A stretch of 48,735 nt of DNA, from the NCBI GenBank assembly GCA_017621055.1, contig JAGATX010000005.1, forward strand, positions 1 through 48,735, read 5' to 3'. Shown in pieces: positions 24,377 to 33,950 of the stretch. The notes beneath the pieces are model-generated. The model ran no database searches. It was not told where the DNA came from and was given only the letters and a program-made list of their open reading frames with translations. The translations under genes were made by a program, and so were the position numbers. The DNA comes from Muribaculaceae bacterium (lineage in GTDB: Bacteria; Bacteroidota; Bacteroidia; Bacteroidales; Muribaculaceae). Every line of letters starts with the position of its first letter. The stretch's first letter is position 1.

Positions 24377-25264
24377 TCAGTCGGTGAGGTCGGCGGGAAG
24401 CTCGGGCATGGCGCCCTTGCGCGTGCACACAAAGGCCGACACACGCACGGCGCGAGAATGGGCGTCGGCAACGCTATAGCCTCGAAGCAGCGACGCTATG
24501 AATGCCGCCGTGAAGCTGTCGCCCGCGCCAACGGTATCAGCGACCTCAACCTTGGGCGTGGGCTGGAACGACACATTGCCGGGGGTGAACACATAGCTGC
24601 CATTGATGCCGCAGGTAAGGATGAGCATCTTCAGGTTGTACTTACCCAACAGTATCCAGCACTTGTCCTGAAGGTCGATGCCGGGATAGCCGAACATACG
24701 GCTCACCGTCACCAGCTCCTCATCGTTGATTTTGAGTATATTGCACCGCTTCATCGAGTTGCACAGTATCTCCTTGGTGTAGAAACCCTGACGCAGGTTG
24801 ACGTCGAAAACCACCAGGTTGTCGTTGCTTTCGGGCATGGCGTCGAGAAAGCGGTTTATCGTCGTGCGCGACACCACATTGCGCTGCGCCAGCGAACCGA
24901 AGCACACGGCGCGCGTGCGCCCGGCAAGCTCCTCGAGCAGTGCCGTATAGGGGATGTTGTCCCACGCTACATTCTCCTTGATTTCATATTGCGGCACGCC
25001 GGCGGGGTCGATTTCAACCTGCACTGTGCCGGTGGGATAAGGCACCTCGGCAATGAGCTGATTGAGGCCCTTGGAGGTGAAATTCTCGACTATCTCCTTG
25101 CCGAGGGCGTCGGCGCCGATGGCGCTGACCACGCAGCTGGGAAGACCGAACTGGCTCACATGGTATGCGAAGTTGGCGGGTGCGCCGCCTATCTTTTTGC
25201 CCTCGGGAAGAACGTCCCACAGGGCCTCGCCCATTCCCACTACTACTTCATTGTTGGATTTCAT
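24377..25264 (-). CDS. PfkB-family fructokinase
   Basis: 295 residues, a typical ribokinase/PfkB-fold sugar kinase. N-terminal GEALWDVLPEGKKIGGAPANFAYH carries the sugar-binding glycines typical of fructokinases, and the C-terminal DTVGAGDSFTAAF includes the catalytic base D249 and anion hole. FDVNLRQ is the other family motif. It phosphorylates cytoplasmic fructose with ATP to fructose-6-phosphate. It is 3 bases downstream of the permease gene, in the same order as the fructan locus of Bacteroides thetaiotaomicron (fructokinase, permease, GH32), which supports fructose as substrate. Confidence 0.93.
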   Translation of the reverse strand: MKSNNEVVVGMGEALWDVLPEGKKIGGAPANFAYHVSQFGLPSCVVSAIGADALGKEIVENFTSKGLNQLIAEVPYPTGTVQVEIDPAGVPQYEIKENVAWDNIPYTALLEELAGRTRAVCFGSLAQRNVVSRTTINRFLDAMPESNDNLVVFDVNLRQGFYTKEILCNSMKRCNILKINDEELVTVSRMFGYPGIDLQDKCWILLGKYNLKMLILTCGINGSYVFTPGNVSFQPTPKVEVADTVGAGDSFTAAFIASLLRGYSVADAHSRAVRVSAFVCTRKGAMPELPADLTD

Positions 25265-25267
25265 GGC

Positions 25268-26452
25268 TTATACTTTTTTGATTTTTAATGCATAATAGAT
25301 AAGGTATACCACCCCGGCGGTCATCACTGCCACGGCGCCGGCCTGCCCTACGGCGTCGGCGGCATAACCCATGGCAAGAGGGAAGATGGTACCTCCGAAA
25401 AGACCCATGATCATAAGGCCCGACACTTCATTGCGCTCATTGGGCGTGTACATCAGAGCCTGAGAGAAAACGATGGAGAATATGTTGGAGTTGCCGAAGC
25501 CTATCAGCCCTATGCCAACGTACAGCGGCATAAGTTCATGGCATACGAACAATATCGCCATGCCGCCGAGCATCATGGCAACCGAGATGCTGAAAAAGAG
25601 ACGCGACGACACCATGCGCAGCACAAAGGCGCCCGTAAAGCATCCGATGGTGCGGAAGATGAAGTAAAGGCCGGTGGCGAACGACGCCTCCTCGAGCGGC
25701 AGGCCTACGCGCTCCATTATTATCTTCGGCGCCGTGGTGTTGGTGCCCACGTCGATGCCCACGTGGCACATTATGCCTAAGAAACACAGGAAGATGAACG
25801 GCCGGCCAAGAAGACGCAGGCATTCAACCACGCCGGTTGCGCGGTCGGGTTTCTCCTCGTCGATGGGCGTGGCGGCAAGCAGAGATATCGACAGAAAGCT
25901 CACCACGGCGTAGATGACGAAGAGTGCGCGCCAGCCAAGACCGAAGGTCGGGAACACAGTGGTGGCGCCCCACGCCGCCAGGATGGGCGCCAGAAACGAT
26001 GCTATGGCCTTGACAAACTGCCCGAAGGTAAGGGTCGATGCCAGCTTGTCGCCGCTGATGAGGTTGGTGACCAGAGGATTGAGCGACGTCTGCATGATGG
26101 CATTGCCTATGCCCAACAGAGAGAACGATATCAGCATCACTGCATAGCTGTCGCCGAAAACGGGGATGAACAGCGACGCCGCAGTGACGATAAGGCTTAT
26201 GAGCACCGTGCGCTTGCGCCCTATCTTGTTCATCAGCATGCCCGTAGGCACCGAGAAGATCAGGAACCAGAAGAATACCAGCGAAGGAAAGAGGTTTGCC
26301 TGGCTGTCGGTCAGCGACAGGTCTTTCTGCACATAGTTCGATGCCGTGCCTACCAGATCTACAAATCCCATCGCGAAGAAGCACAGCATCACGGGGATGA
26401 TTTGCAGAAGGAACGACTTGCGGTTGTTCACAAGTGTCTGTGTCATTGCCAT
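25268..26452 (-). CDS. MFS sugar permease (fructose/fucose-type)
   Basis: 394 residues with about 12 hydrophobic segments. The region between helices 2 and 3 (GMLMNKIGRKRTVLIS) is the conserved MFS loop. The family look is that of the FHS/FucP-like proton symporters (LVGTASNYVQKDLSLTDSQA, and later ICHVGIDVGTN-like CHVGIDVGTNTTAPKI). It sits in the inner membrane and most likely imports fructose released in the periplasm. It is 4 bases from the GH32 gene and 3 from fructokinase, a tight operon. Confidence 0.9.
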   Translation of the reverse strand: MAMTQTLVNNRKSFLLQIIPVMLCFFAMGFVDLVGTASNYVQKDLSLTDSQANLFPSLVFFWFLIFSVPTGMLMNKIGRKRTVLISLIVTAASLFIPVFGDSYAVMLISFSLLGIGNAIMQTSLNPLVTNLISGDKLASTLTFGQFVKAIASFLAPILAAWGATTVFPTFGLGWRALFVIYAVVSFLSISLLAATPIDEEKPDRATGVVECLRLLGRPFIFLCFLGIMCHVGIDVGTNTTAPKIIMERVGLPLEEASFATGLYFIFRTIGCFTGAFVLRMVSSRLFFSISVAMMLGGMAILFVCHELMPLYVGIGLIGFGNSNIFSIVFSQALMYTPNERNEVSGLMIMGLFGGTIFPLAMGYAADAVGQAGAVAVMTAGVVYLIYYALKIKKV

Positions 26453-26456
26453 ATTT

Positions 26457-28286
26457 TTATTGTCTTATAGAGTAAATTTTCAGGTTCTCCACCCGCGCCC
26501 GACCGCCGTCGGCGCTGAGGCTCAGCGTGGTATATGGGTTCTCGGGGAATACTATGTTTGTCATCACAAAGCGGCCGTCATCGCCGAAGACTTCGATGCT
26601 TGAGCGGTCCACGAAGATGCGCAGCGATATCCTGCCATCGGTCTCGAAGGTGGGGGCGACGGTGACTGCCGGAAACTCCTCGCTGAAGGTCACGTTGCCG
26701 CTCTCCCTGCGGTCGAAGCTCAGGGTGTGGGACGATACATCGTAGGTCATGGCCACTTTTTCTCCGGCAGCGTTGGATAGGAGGATGTCCACCACGCGCG
26801 CCGACCGGCTGTCGATATCGAATACTATCTCACAGGCGCCATCGTTGGTGCGCGGCAGGCTGTAGGTCTTTGCACGGCTGCCGATACCGGTGCCGCGAAC
26901 AGATGCCACCACATCGCCGCGCAGAGCCGTCAGCTCGGGCGACGGAGCCGACTGAAGATAGAGCTGGCCGTCGGGACCGCGGAAGAGAGCGGCCTCGCGG
27001 GGAAGCGTGTTGGCGCTCCGGTACTGCATGGTGGGCACTTCAGCGGCATACTGCCAGTTGCTCATCCAGCCTATGAGCGTGCGGCGTCCCGAGGGGGCGT
27101 CGCTCCAGCTCACAGTGGCATAGTGGTCCTTGCCGTAGTCCATCCACTTCGTGGGCACTGCCCCCGTGCTGTCGGTGTCGGCCGTGAAGATGCGCCCGTC
27201 GAAGTCTCCGACAAAATACTGCGTGGCGCTGCCGCCGAAGGGACCCCCCGGATTGATGTTGCACACCAGCACCCATTTCTGTTCGTCGGTACCTTCCACG
27301 GAGAGAGGGAACAGGTCGGGACATTCCCATACGCCGTCCTGGCAGCCGACGCCCTTGCCGAAGGAGCTCTGCAGCTCCCACGTCTTCATATCGGGCGAGG
27401 TGAACACCAGCATCTCGCGGTCCAGGGCATGTGCGAGGAGCATGACCCACCGGCCGTTGGCCTCGTCCCAAAACATATTGGGGTCGCGGGCCTCCGACTC
27501 GAGGGTAAGCACAGGGTTGCCCGGAAAGAAATTGAAAGTTGTGCCGCCGTCGGTGCTCCACACCAGACTCTGCACCTGGCTCACGCCCGCCGACGTATAC
27601 ATTCCCAGCACGGCTTCCGGACCGAAGCCCGCCGTATTCGCCGTGTCGAGGGCGCAACTGCCGCTGAAAACGAGTCCCAGACCCGTAGGCTCAAGAGCAA
27701 CCGGCTGAGGTGTCCAGTGCACCAGATCGGTGGAGCTGCTGTGGCCCCACGACAGGTTTTCCCACTTGGAACCATATGGATTGTACTGATAATAGAGGTG
27801 CCACACACCGTCGCGGTAGAACATTCCGTTGGGGTCGTTCATCCAGCCGTACTGGGGTGTGTGGTGGTAGAGTGGCCGGTAGCGCTCGCGGTTGGAGGTG
27901 TCGAACGTGTCGGCAAGGGCGATGTTGCGCCAGCAAACATCATCCTTGGCCTCGCGGACCGACGAGCGGCCCTGCGTGGTGACTATGTTGAGCACCACCT
28001 CGTGGCCGGCATAGGGCGTAAGGTCGAAGGGCACGGTGTAGTCAACCTTGCTCTTTGCCAGGCGCACGCGCAGCGTGCGGTCCAGTTGTCCGTCCACAAG
28101 GATATTGACGTTGGCATCGTCGTTGCTCTCCTGCACCGGGAGAATGAGGTAACGGCCCTCGCCGTCGACACGCACAAGGGTGTTGTTCACTCCCAGATGT
28201 TCCACGGCGATGCCGCCCGGAGTCGTGGCGGCAGAAGCAGCCGCGCTTATTGTCAGAGCTATGATGCCCGCTTGTATTCTTTTCAT
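26457..28286 (-). CDS. Periplasmic GH32 fructanase with N-terminal DUF4980-like domain
   Basis: 609 residues. A cleavable signal peptide (1-19) has no lipobox cysteine, so the protein is periplasmic. Residues about 25-130 form a beta-rich domain of the DUF4980 type seen ahead of GH32 in Bacteroides. The five-blade propeller carries all three catalytic sites: nucleophile D151 in WMNDPNG, transition-state stabiliser D268 in ARDPN, and acid/base E321 in WECPD. A C-terminal beta-sandwich holds RIFVDRSSIEVFGDDGR. It releases fructose from fructo-oligosaccharides, levan or inulin; linkage cannot be told from sequence. It starts the minus-strand GH32-permease-kinase operon. Confidence 0.95.
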   Translation of the reverse strand: MKRIQAGIIALTISAAASAATTPGGIAVEHLGVNNTLVRVDGEGRYLILPVQESNDDANVNILVDGQLDRTLRVRLAKSKVDYTVPFDLTPYAGHEVVLNIVTTQGRSSVREAKDDVCWRNIALADTFDTSNRERYRPLYHHTPQYGWMNDPNGMFYRDGVWHLYYQYNPYGSKWENLSWGHSSSTDLVHWTPQPVALEPTGLGLVFSGSCALDTANTAGFGPEAVLGMYTSAGVSQVQSLVWSTDGGTTFNFFPGNPVLTLESEARDPNMFWDEANGRWVMLLAHALDREMLVFTSPDMKTWELQSSFGKGVGCQDGVWECPDLFPLSVEGTDEQKWVLVCNINPGGPFGGSATQYFVGDFDGRIFTADTDSTGAVPTKWMDYGKDHYATVSWSDAPSGRRTLIGWMSNWQYAAEVPTMQYRSANTLPREAALFRGPDGQLYLQSAPSPELTALRGDVVASVRGTGIGSRAKTYSLPRTNDGACEIVFDIDSRSARVVDILLSNAAGEKVAMTYDVSSHTLSFDRRESGNVTFSEEFPAVTVAPTFETDGRISLRIFVDRSSIEVFGDDGRFVMTNIVFPENPYTTLSLSADGGRARVENLKIYSIRQ

Positions 28287-28590
28287 TTCTATTTATATCG
28301 TTGATTTTATTCCATGGTCAAAAAAACCGCAAACAATCTTTCTTACCCCGTGATTTTCACCCGTTGGCAAACTTCCTTTTTTACCTGATATTACCTAATA
28401 CCGTCAAATCAAATTCATGCCGGCGCTCATTGCCGGTTTGGATATTGCAAAACTATCCATATGCATTGATATATAATATAAATAATCGTGCATACACTAT
28501 CAATTTTATATTTTCACCCGATTTTTAATACATTATGTACCTTTTTTCATAGTAATATCACTATCTTTGCACAACCTTGACCAAAAAACC
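28287..28590. promoter_or_regulatory. Divergent regulatory region, GH32 / hybrid sensor
   Basis: 304 AT-rich bases. A minus-strand TAGTTTTG (28448-28455) could start the GH32 operon with a leader of about 155 nt; TATCTTTG (28562-28569) serves the sensor gene on the plus strand. The 11-base word ATTTTCACCCG occurs in direct repeat at 28353-28363 and 28510-28520, one copy on each promoter's side. No gene fits in this stretch. Confidence 0.6.
28562..28569 (+). promoter_or_regulatory. -7 promoter motif of the hybrid sensor gene
   Basis: TATCTTTG, about 21 bases before the ATG at 28591. No clear TTTG at -33. The motif overlaps a possible in-frame TTG start at 28567, which argues for the ATG at 28591. 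Confidence 0.55.
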
Positions 28591-31314
28591 ATGTATAGAA
28601 CAGCAACATATATCCTCTTAGCCCTGATGCTGGTGCTGCAAAGCTGCTCCGACAACAAAGTATATAAAATCGGAGTATCCCAGTGCAGCCAGGATGACTG
28701 GCGCGAAAAAATGAACGACGAAATCAACCGCGAGATAATGTTCCATCAGGACGCCGTGGTTGAGATACGCTCCGCCGACGACAACAACGACAAACAGATT
28801 GCCGACATCCGCTATTTTGTCGACAACGACTTCGACATCATCCTCGTTGCGCCCAACGAGGCCGCTGCCCTCACTCCCGTTATAGAGGAAGTGTACGCCG
28901 CCGGTATGCCCGTGGTGATTTTCGACCGCGACATCAACTCCAACGCATACACCGCCCACATCGGCGTCGACAACGAGGCTCTGGGGCGCTCCGCCGCCGG
29001 CTATGCGCGCCACCTGCTCGGCAGCGGCGCCAACGCAATAGAAATCTACGGCCTGCCCGGCTCCACCCCCGCCGAAGACCGCCACGCAGGCTTTGTCCGC
29101 GCCTTCGAGGCCGACGGCGGAAATCTCGTGGCTTCCGTTGTCGGCAATTGGAACGGCAACGATGCCAATGCTGCCGTGGACAGCCTCCTCGTGCTATACG
29201 ACGACATAGACCTCATATACGCACACAACGACCGCATGGCCATCGGCGCCGCCGACGTCGCGCGCCGGCGCGGCCGCGACTCCATTGTGATAATAGGTAT
29301 CGACGCAGCGCCCTCCATAGGCATACGCGCCGTGGCCGACTCCGTGATCGACGCCACCTTCCTCTACCCCACCGAGGGTAACCGCTTGATACAGACAGCC
29401 CTCGCCATTCTCAAAGGCGAACCTTTCGACCGCGAAATCATGCTGCCGCTGTCATCGGCCGTGGACCTTACCAACGCCGACATCCTCCTGCTCCAGGACG
29501 AGACACTCCGCGACGAAACACACAAAATGGAACTCCTCAAAGCCGAGATCGACGATTACTGGGCGCAGCATTCCTCGCAGACTTCGCTGTTCTATGCATC
29601 GATAGCCATCATAATGCTGCTGTTCGGCGTAGGTTTCCTTCTGCTGCGCGCTTTCTGGCAACGAAGCCGCTATCAGAAAGAACTTCTGGAGCAGAACCGG
29701 CTCCTCGAAGACGAACGTGACAAGCAGAAACAGCTCAACGAGCAACTCCAGGAAGCAACCCAATCCAAACTTGTATTCTTCACCAACGTATCGCACGACC
29801 TGCGCACGCCCCTCACGCTCATAGCCGAGCCGGTGGCGCAGCTCGCCGCCGCCAACAACCTCACGCCCCAGCAGCACGCCCTCATCCGCATAGCCGATAA
29901 GAACACGCGCATTCTCCAGCGTCTCATAAACCAGATTCTGGACTTCCGCAAGTTCGAAAACGGCAAACTCGCACTGAAACCCTCCGAGATAGACTTCAGC
30001 AAAGCCGTGCGCGACTGGATGGAATCGTTCTACGCCGTCGCCGCAAAGCGCGACATCAAGCTCACCCTCACTGCCGACAGTGCACCGCTCCCTATCGCTG
30101 TCGACGTCGAAAAAATGGAGCGTGTGTTCTTCAACCTGCTGTCCAACGCTTTCAAATACACGCCGGACAACGGCAGCATCGACGTTTCCTATTTCACCGA
30201 CGGCAAGACCCTCACTTTCAAGGTCACCGACACCGGCGAGGGGATAGCCGAACGTGACCTCGGCAACATCTTCGACCGCTTTTTCCAGGTGGACCGCGTG
30301 CACCCGCAAGGTTCCGGCATAGGGCTCTCACTCACAAAAGCCTTTGTGGAACTTCACGGCGGCACGATAACGGTGGAGAGCGCCCTGAACAAAGGCTCGG
30401 TGTTCACCGTAATCCTACCCATGGTCCACGTAGCCGAACACACCGAGCAGACCGCCCCGGTGATGACCGGCGCCGACGTGGCCGACGAACTCGACGACGT
30501 GGACACGCCGCCGCAGCCCGACTGCGCCAAACCCCTGGTGCTCATCGCCGACGACAACCCCGACATCCGCAAACTCGTGGGGCAGCTTCTCGGCGACGAT
30601 TACAATGTGATAACCGCCAAAAACGGCCGCGAAGGTGTGGCAAAAGCCGCCCGATACGTCCCCGACCTGGTGATTTCCGACATGATGATGCCGGTGATGG
30701 ACGGCCTGGAGTGCTGCCGGCGCATAAAAGACGAGATTTCCACCTCCCACATCCCCGTGCTCATGCTCACCGCCTGCTCAATGGACGAACAGCGCGTGCA
30801 GAGCTATCAGAGCGGCGCCGACGGATACCTCTCCAAACCTTTCAACAGCGCCGTCCTCATCTCCAAGTGCGCCTCGCTGATTGAAAACCGCAAGAAAATC
30901 AAGGAACTGTGGCAGTCGCCTATGGCAGCCCTCGCTCCTGCCGAAAACACGCCCCGTGCCGACCGCCACGCACCGGGCTGCGACATCGACGACGAATTCT
31001 ATGCCCGCTTCCTGACCATTTTCAAGGCCGATATCGGCAACTCCGACCTCAGCGTCGACAGTCTCGCCGCTAAAATGGGTCTCGAACGCTCCCAGTTCTA
31101 CCGCAAGATCAAGGCTCTGACAAACTATGCCCCGGTGGAACTCATGCGCCGCCTACGTCTCAGACACGCGCGCACCCTGCTCACCACTACCGGCCGAAGC
31201 ATCAGCGAGATAGCCTACGAATGTGGCTTTTCTACACCCGCCTACTTCACCAAATGCTACCGCGAAGCATACGGCGAAACGCCCTCGGAACTCCGCGCAA
31301 AACTCAAAAAGTAA
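28591..31314 (+). CDS. Hybrid two-component sensor/regulator of the fructan locus (fructose-type HTCS)
   Basis: 907 residues from ATG 28591. N-terminal signal with lipobox-like LQSC, then a periplasmic sugar-binding domain of the LacI/RbsB type (about 25-305: YKIGVSQCSQDDW, VVIFDRDINS, HNDRMAIGA), one membrane helix (333-355), coiled coil, HisKA with H402 (NVSHDLRTPL), HATPase (about 510-630; FFNLLSNAFKYTP, GSGIGLSL), receiver (LIADDNPDIRKL, phospho-Asp in VISDMMMPVMDG, SKPFN), and a C-terminal AraC HTH (ISEIAYECGFSTPAYFTKCYREAYGETPSELR in outline). Most HTCS have two-propeller sensors; a periplasmic-binding-protein sensor is the hallmark of the fructose-sensing BT1754 type, which matches the neighbouring GH32, permease and kinase. 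Confidence 0.95.
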   Translation: MYRTATYILLALMLVLQSCSDNKVYKIGVSQCSQDDWREKMNDEINREIMFHQDAVVEIRSADDNNDKQIADIRYFVDNDFDIILVAPNEAAALTPVIEEVYAAGMPVVIFDRDINSNAYTAHIGVDNEALGRSAAGYARHLLGSGANAIEIYGLPGSTPAEDRHAGFVRAFEADGGNLVASVVGNWNGNDANAAVDSLLVLYDDIDLIYAHNDRMAIGAADVARRRGRDSIVIIGIDAAPSIGIRAVADSVIDATFLYPTEGNRLIQTALAILKGEPFDREIMLPLSSAVDLTNADILLLQDETLRDETHKMELLKAEIDDYWAQHSSQTSLFYASIAIIMLLFGVGFLLLRAFWQRSRYQKELLEQNRLLEDERDKQKQLNEQLQEATQSKLVFFTNVSHDLRTPLTLIAEPVAQLAAANNLTPQQHALIRIADKNTRILQRLINQILDFRKFENGKLALKPSEIDFSKAVRDWMESFYAVAAKRDIKLTLTADSAPLPIAVDVEKMERVFFNLLSNAFKYTPDNGSIDVSYFTDGKTLTFKVTDTGEGIAERDLGNIFDRFFQVDRVHPQGSGIGLSLTKAFVELHGGTITVESALNKGSVFTVILPMVHVAEHTEQTAPVMTGADVADELDDVDTPPQPDCAKPLVLIADDNPDIRKLVGQLLGDDYNVITAKNGREGVAKAARYVPDLVISDMMMPVMDGLECCRRIKDEISTSHIPVLMLTACSMDEQRVQSYQSGADGYLSKPFNSAVLISKCASLIENRKKIKELWQSPMAALAPAENTPRADRHAPGCDIDDEFYARFLTIFKADIGNSDLSVDSLAAKMGLERSQFYRKIKALTNYAPVELMRRLRLRHARTLLTTTGRSISEIAYECGFSTPAYFTKCYREAYGETPSELRAKLKK

Positions 31315-31355
31315 AGGAAATCCCGGACGGCCACGAGTGCCATCCGGGATTTCCT
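31315..31355. terminator. Hairpin between convergent sensor gene and secreted-protein gene
   Basis: AGGAAATCCCGGA (31315-31327) pairs with TCCGGGATTTCCT (31343-31355), a perfect 13-bp stem directly after the sensor stop codon. No long T-run on either strand, but the position fits a shared terminator. Confidence 0.7.
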
Positions 31356-31373
31356 GTTGGAATCGGAGATCTA

Positions 31374-33917
31374 TCAGAGTCTCACCTTGAATACGTTGGT
31401 GCCCTGACGGACGATATATACACCGTGGCCGGGATTTTCAACCCGTATGCCTTGGAGATTATAATACTCACGTTCGGCATCGTCGGCGGTCTCTACGGCG
31501 TCCACGCCCGTGGGTGTGCTCGCCAGTGCCTCGAGCTTGATGTTGTCGAAGTACATATTATAGTGGTTTGCCGGGCTGATTGCATGGATTGCCGGAGCAA
31601 AGAAGTTGCCGGCGGCGCGGCTCTCGGCAGCGGGAATATCGATTTCGGCGGTCAGCGTGATCCACGTTGTAGACTTGAAGCTGCTGCGCTCCATCACCTT
31701 GAGGGTCATGGCAGAGGCTGTGCGCTCACGGCCGAGCCAAATTTCGAAAGCTTCGGTGTCATACTCGGTCTTTACATCCACCGAGATTTTCACGCGTGTG
31801 CTCTCGCCGAAATTCACAAGCGGGAGTATCAGCCAGTCGTCGGCCTGCGACGAGGGGTGATAGGTGTACTTGAAGCCGGAGCCAATCGCATACGACCATG
31901 CACCCTGGATGTTACCGTAATTTTCCACACTGCCGTCGATATCCTCTATCACGCACTGGTCGAAGGTCTCCTGTGAGGCAACCAAGGTGAACGGCAGCTC
32001 GCCGGTGACTATCGACGCCGCCGTGACTTCCTCGCTGACGCTCTCGCTCTTCAACCTGCCCATTACAGCGGTATAGCTGATGGTGTGATTGCCGGTCTCG
32101 AGAGTCAGAGCAACAGCCACATCGTTGCCGGGGGCGCAGTCGGTCCTGGTTTCCACAACCTCGCCGTCGAGGTTTATTTCAAGGCTCAGGGGTGCTGTAA
32201 TGGCGTTGCCTTCCACATCGAGGCGAGGCATAGCAACGGTGGCCGTATAGGCCAGCGCATCCATGGCGCTCTCCTTGATTTCAGGAGCGGCGGGAGCCAC
32301 AGCATTGTCGGCCTCGATAACTATGTCCTTGATCGAGAAATAGTACATGTCTCTGGCACTGATGGCGTGGATGCCGAGGCACTGTACCGACGGCGCACCC
32401 GCGGGCAGCGCGACGCTCGCCGATAACTCCACGTAACCATCCGCAGCCTTGAAATTCTCTTTCTTAAGCACGGGAATTGTCATGGCTGCCACCGTGCGTG
32501 CCGTGCCGAGCATTAACTCAAAACCTTCTTCGTAGCCGCCGGTCTTTACCTTGAACGAAACCATAACTTTGCGGACGTCGCCGAAATCCACAAACGGAAG
32601 TATCAGCCAGTCGTCGGCAGCGTAGTCGCTGCTAAATTTATATTGGAATGCACCTTCCGAGAACGTCCATTCGCCGTTGCCGTTATCTCCGTCGCCATTT
32701 ACATCGACAACCTCGCACCGGGCAAAGTTGTCGGCTGTGGCCTCGAAAGTGAAGGGCAGCGTGGCCGGAGGTGCAGCGACCTCCACAACCGTGGTGACCT
32801 GTTCGCTCGGCGAATCGGCCTGCGTCCAGACTGTGAAGCCTATGGTATGCCGACCCTCCGTCAGGGGGCACGATACTTGCTGCTCTTCTCCCGGTTGACA
32901 CTGAAAATCTGCTCCGGGTACCTCGCCGTCTACGCTGATTACGATCGTCAGCTCGTCGGTAATGGCTCGACCGTCAACATATTCAGTGGGCATCTTCAAT
33001 TTTGCATACATAGTAGTGCCGATAACGTTGCATTCCACTATTTCCGGAGCCTTGGGAACAAAACTTTTTGCCACTGAAGTCACTGTTTCGGTAACTTCCT
33101 CGCCGACGGCACCGTTCTGAACTGCCCGGAAGCCGATGACATGCTCGCCGACAGGAACCTTATATTTGACCTTCCACATAGCCCCACTTTCGACATTCTC
33201 TATCGTGTTTAAGACATTACCGTCCACAAGCATCTCGAGGTTCATGGGGCCGCTCAAAGCATTGCCTTGATTGTCTGTCGTAGGCGCAAACACATCGGCT
33301 GAATAGTCCTGAAAATCGATAGAGCTTTGCATTATCATGGGTGCATTGGGCACGGCGGCGACCGGTTCGGCTGCACTCTCGATCTTGATGTCCTTAAGAT
33401 AAATCCAGCCGCGGAAAGCGGGGCTGGTGACATGGAAACCGAGATACCACATATCGTCGCCGTCATCGGGAACTCTGATCACCGCCGAGAGCTCGCCGAA
33501 CGAAGTCTGCTTGAAGTTGCTCTTGGTGAGCACCACCTGAGTCATTGCGGCCACGGTGGGTTCGTGACCCAGACGCACCTCGAAGTCCTCCAGATCACTG
33601 TATGTCTCGATCTGGAACGAAATCTTAACCTTTAAGTCATAGCCGAAAGTCACCGCCGGCATTATCAGCCAGTCGTCGGCCTGATTGTCAACGCTATATT
33701 TGTACTTGAACGCGAACTTGGGATTGCCGTAGTATGACCATCCCCCGGCGATATCGCCTGCTCCGTCGGTTTCGGCATCGTGGTTTTCGTCGAGCACCGT
33801 ACACTCGGCGAAGGTCTCCTCCGACGGCGTAAGGCTGAACGGCAGGGTATAAACCGCCGCCGTGGCGGCCGCCATGCCCAGCACGGCGACTACCAATAGT
33901 AATGTGATTCTCTTCAT
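31374..33917 (-). CDS. Large secreted protein with three jelly-roll modules and Ig-like linkers
   Basis: 847 residues, signal peptide 1-20. Three modules of about 160 residues start with LPF(S/T) and contain ADDWLIMP, ADDWLILP and ADDWLILP: (i) about 25-190, (ii) about 385-535, (iii) about 635-790. Between them lie Ig/FN3-like segments with a VxxxTHxIxF/Y-type strand (GEHVIGFRAVQ, GRHTIGFTVW, GNHTISYTAV). The pattern resembles choice-of-anchor/cleaved-adhesin beta-sandwich proteins. The C-terminus is YYNLQGIRVENPGHG plus a basic end, the same tail as in the amylase. No catalytic motif seen; a surface adhesin or glycan-binding protein is plausible. It is 33 bases downstream of the next secreted-protein gene. 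Confidence 0.72.
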   Translation of the reverse strand: MKRITLLLVVAVLGMAAATAAVYTLPFSLTPSEETFAECTVLDENHDAETDGAGDIAGGWSYYGNPKFAFKYKYSVDNQADDWLIMPAVTFGYDLKVKISFQIETYSDLEDFEVRLGHEPTVAAMTQVVLTKSNFKQTSFGELSAVIRVPDDGDDMWYLGFHVTSPAFRGWIYLKDIKIESAAEPVAAVPNAPMIMQSSIDFQDYSADVFAPTTDNQGNALSGPMNLEMLVDGNVLNTIENVESGAMWKVKYKVPVGEHVIGFRAVQNGAVGEEVTETVTSVAKSFVPKAPEIVECNVIGTTMYAKLKMPTEYVDGRAITDELTIVISVDGEVPGADFQCQPGEEQQVSCPLTEGRHTIGFTVWTQADSPSEQVTTVVEVAAPPATLPFTFEATADNFARCEVVDVNGDGDNGNGEWTFSEGAFQYKFSSDYAADDWLILPFVDFGDVRKVMVSFKVKTGGYEEGFELMLGTARTVAAMTIPVLKKENFKAADGYVELSASVALPAGAPSVQCLGIHAISARDMYYFSIKDIVIEADNAVAPAAPEIKESAMDALAYTATVAMPRLDVEGNAITAPLSLEINLDGEVVETRTDCAPGNDVAVALTLETGNHTISYTAVMGRLKSESVSEEVTAASIVTGELPFTLVASQETFDQCVIEDIDGSVENYGNIQGAWSYAIGSGFKYTYHPSSQADDWLILPLVNFGESTRVKISVDVKTEYDTEAFEIWLGRERTASAMTLKVMERSSFKSTTWITLTAEIDIPAAESRAAGNFFAPAIHAISPANHYNMYFDNIKLEALASTPTGVDAVETADDAEREYYNLQGIRVENPGHGVYIVRQGTNVFKVRL

Positions 33918-33950
33918 ATGTGGAAATGATATGGTTTTCCTGACGGGCTC

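Noticed and set aside
28567-28590. TTG start codon eight codons before the hybrid sensor ATG
   Set aside because: It overlaps the -7 promoter motif at 28562-28569, so it would not be in the transcript; the signal sequence begins at the ATG at 28591.
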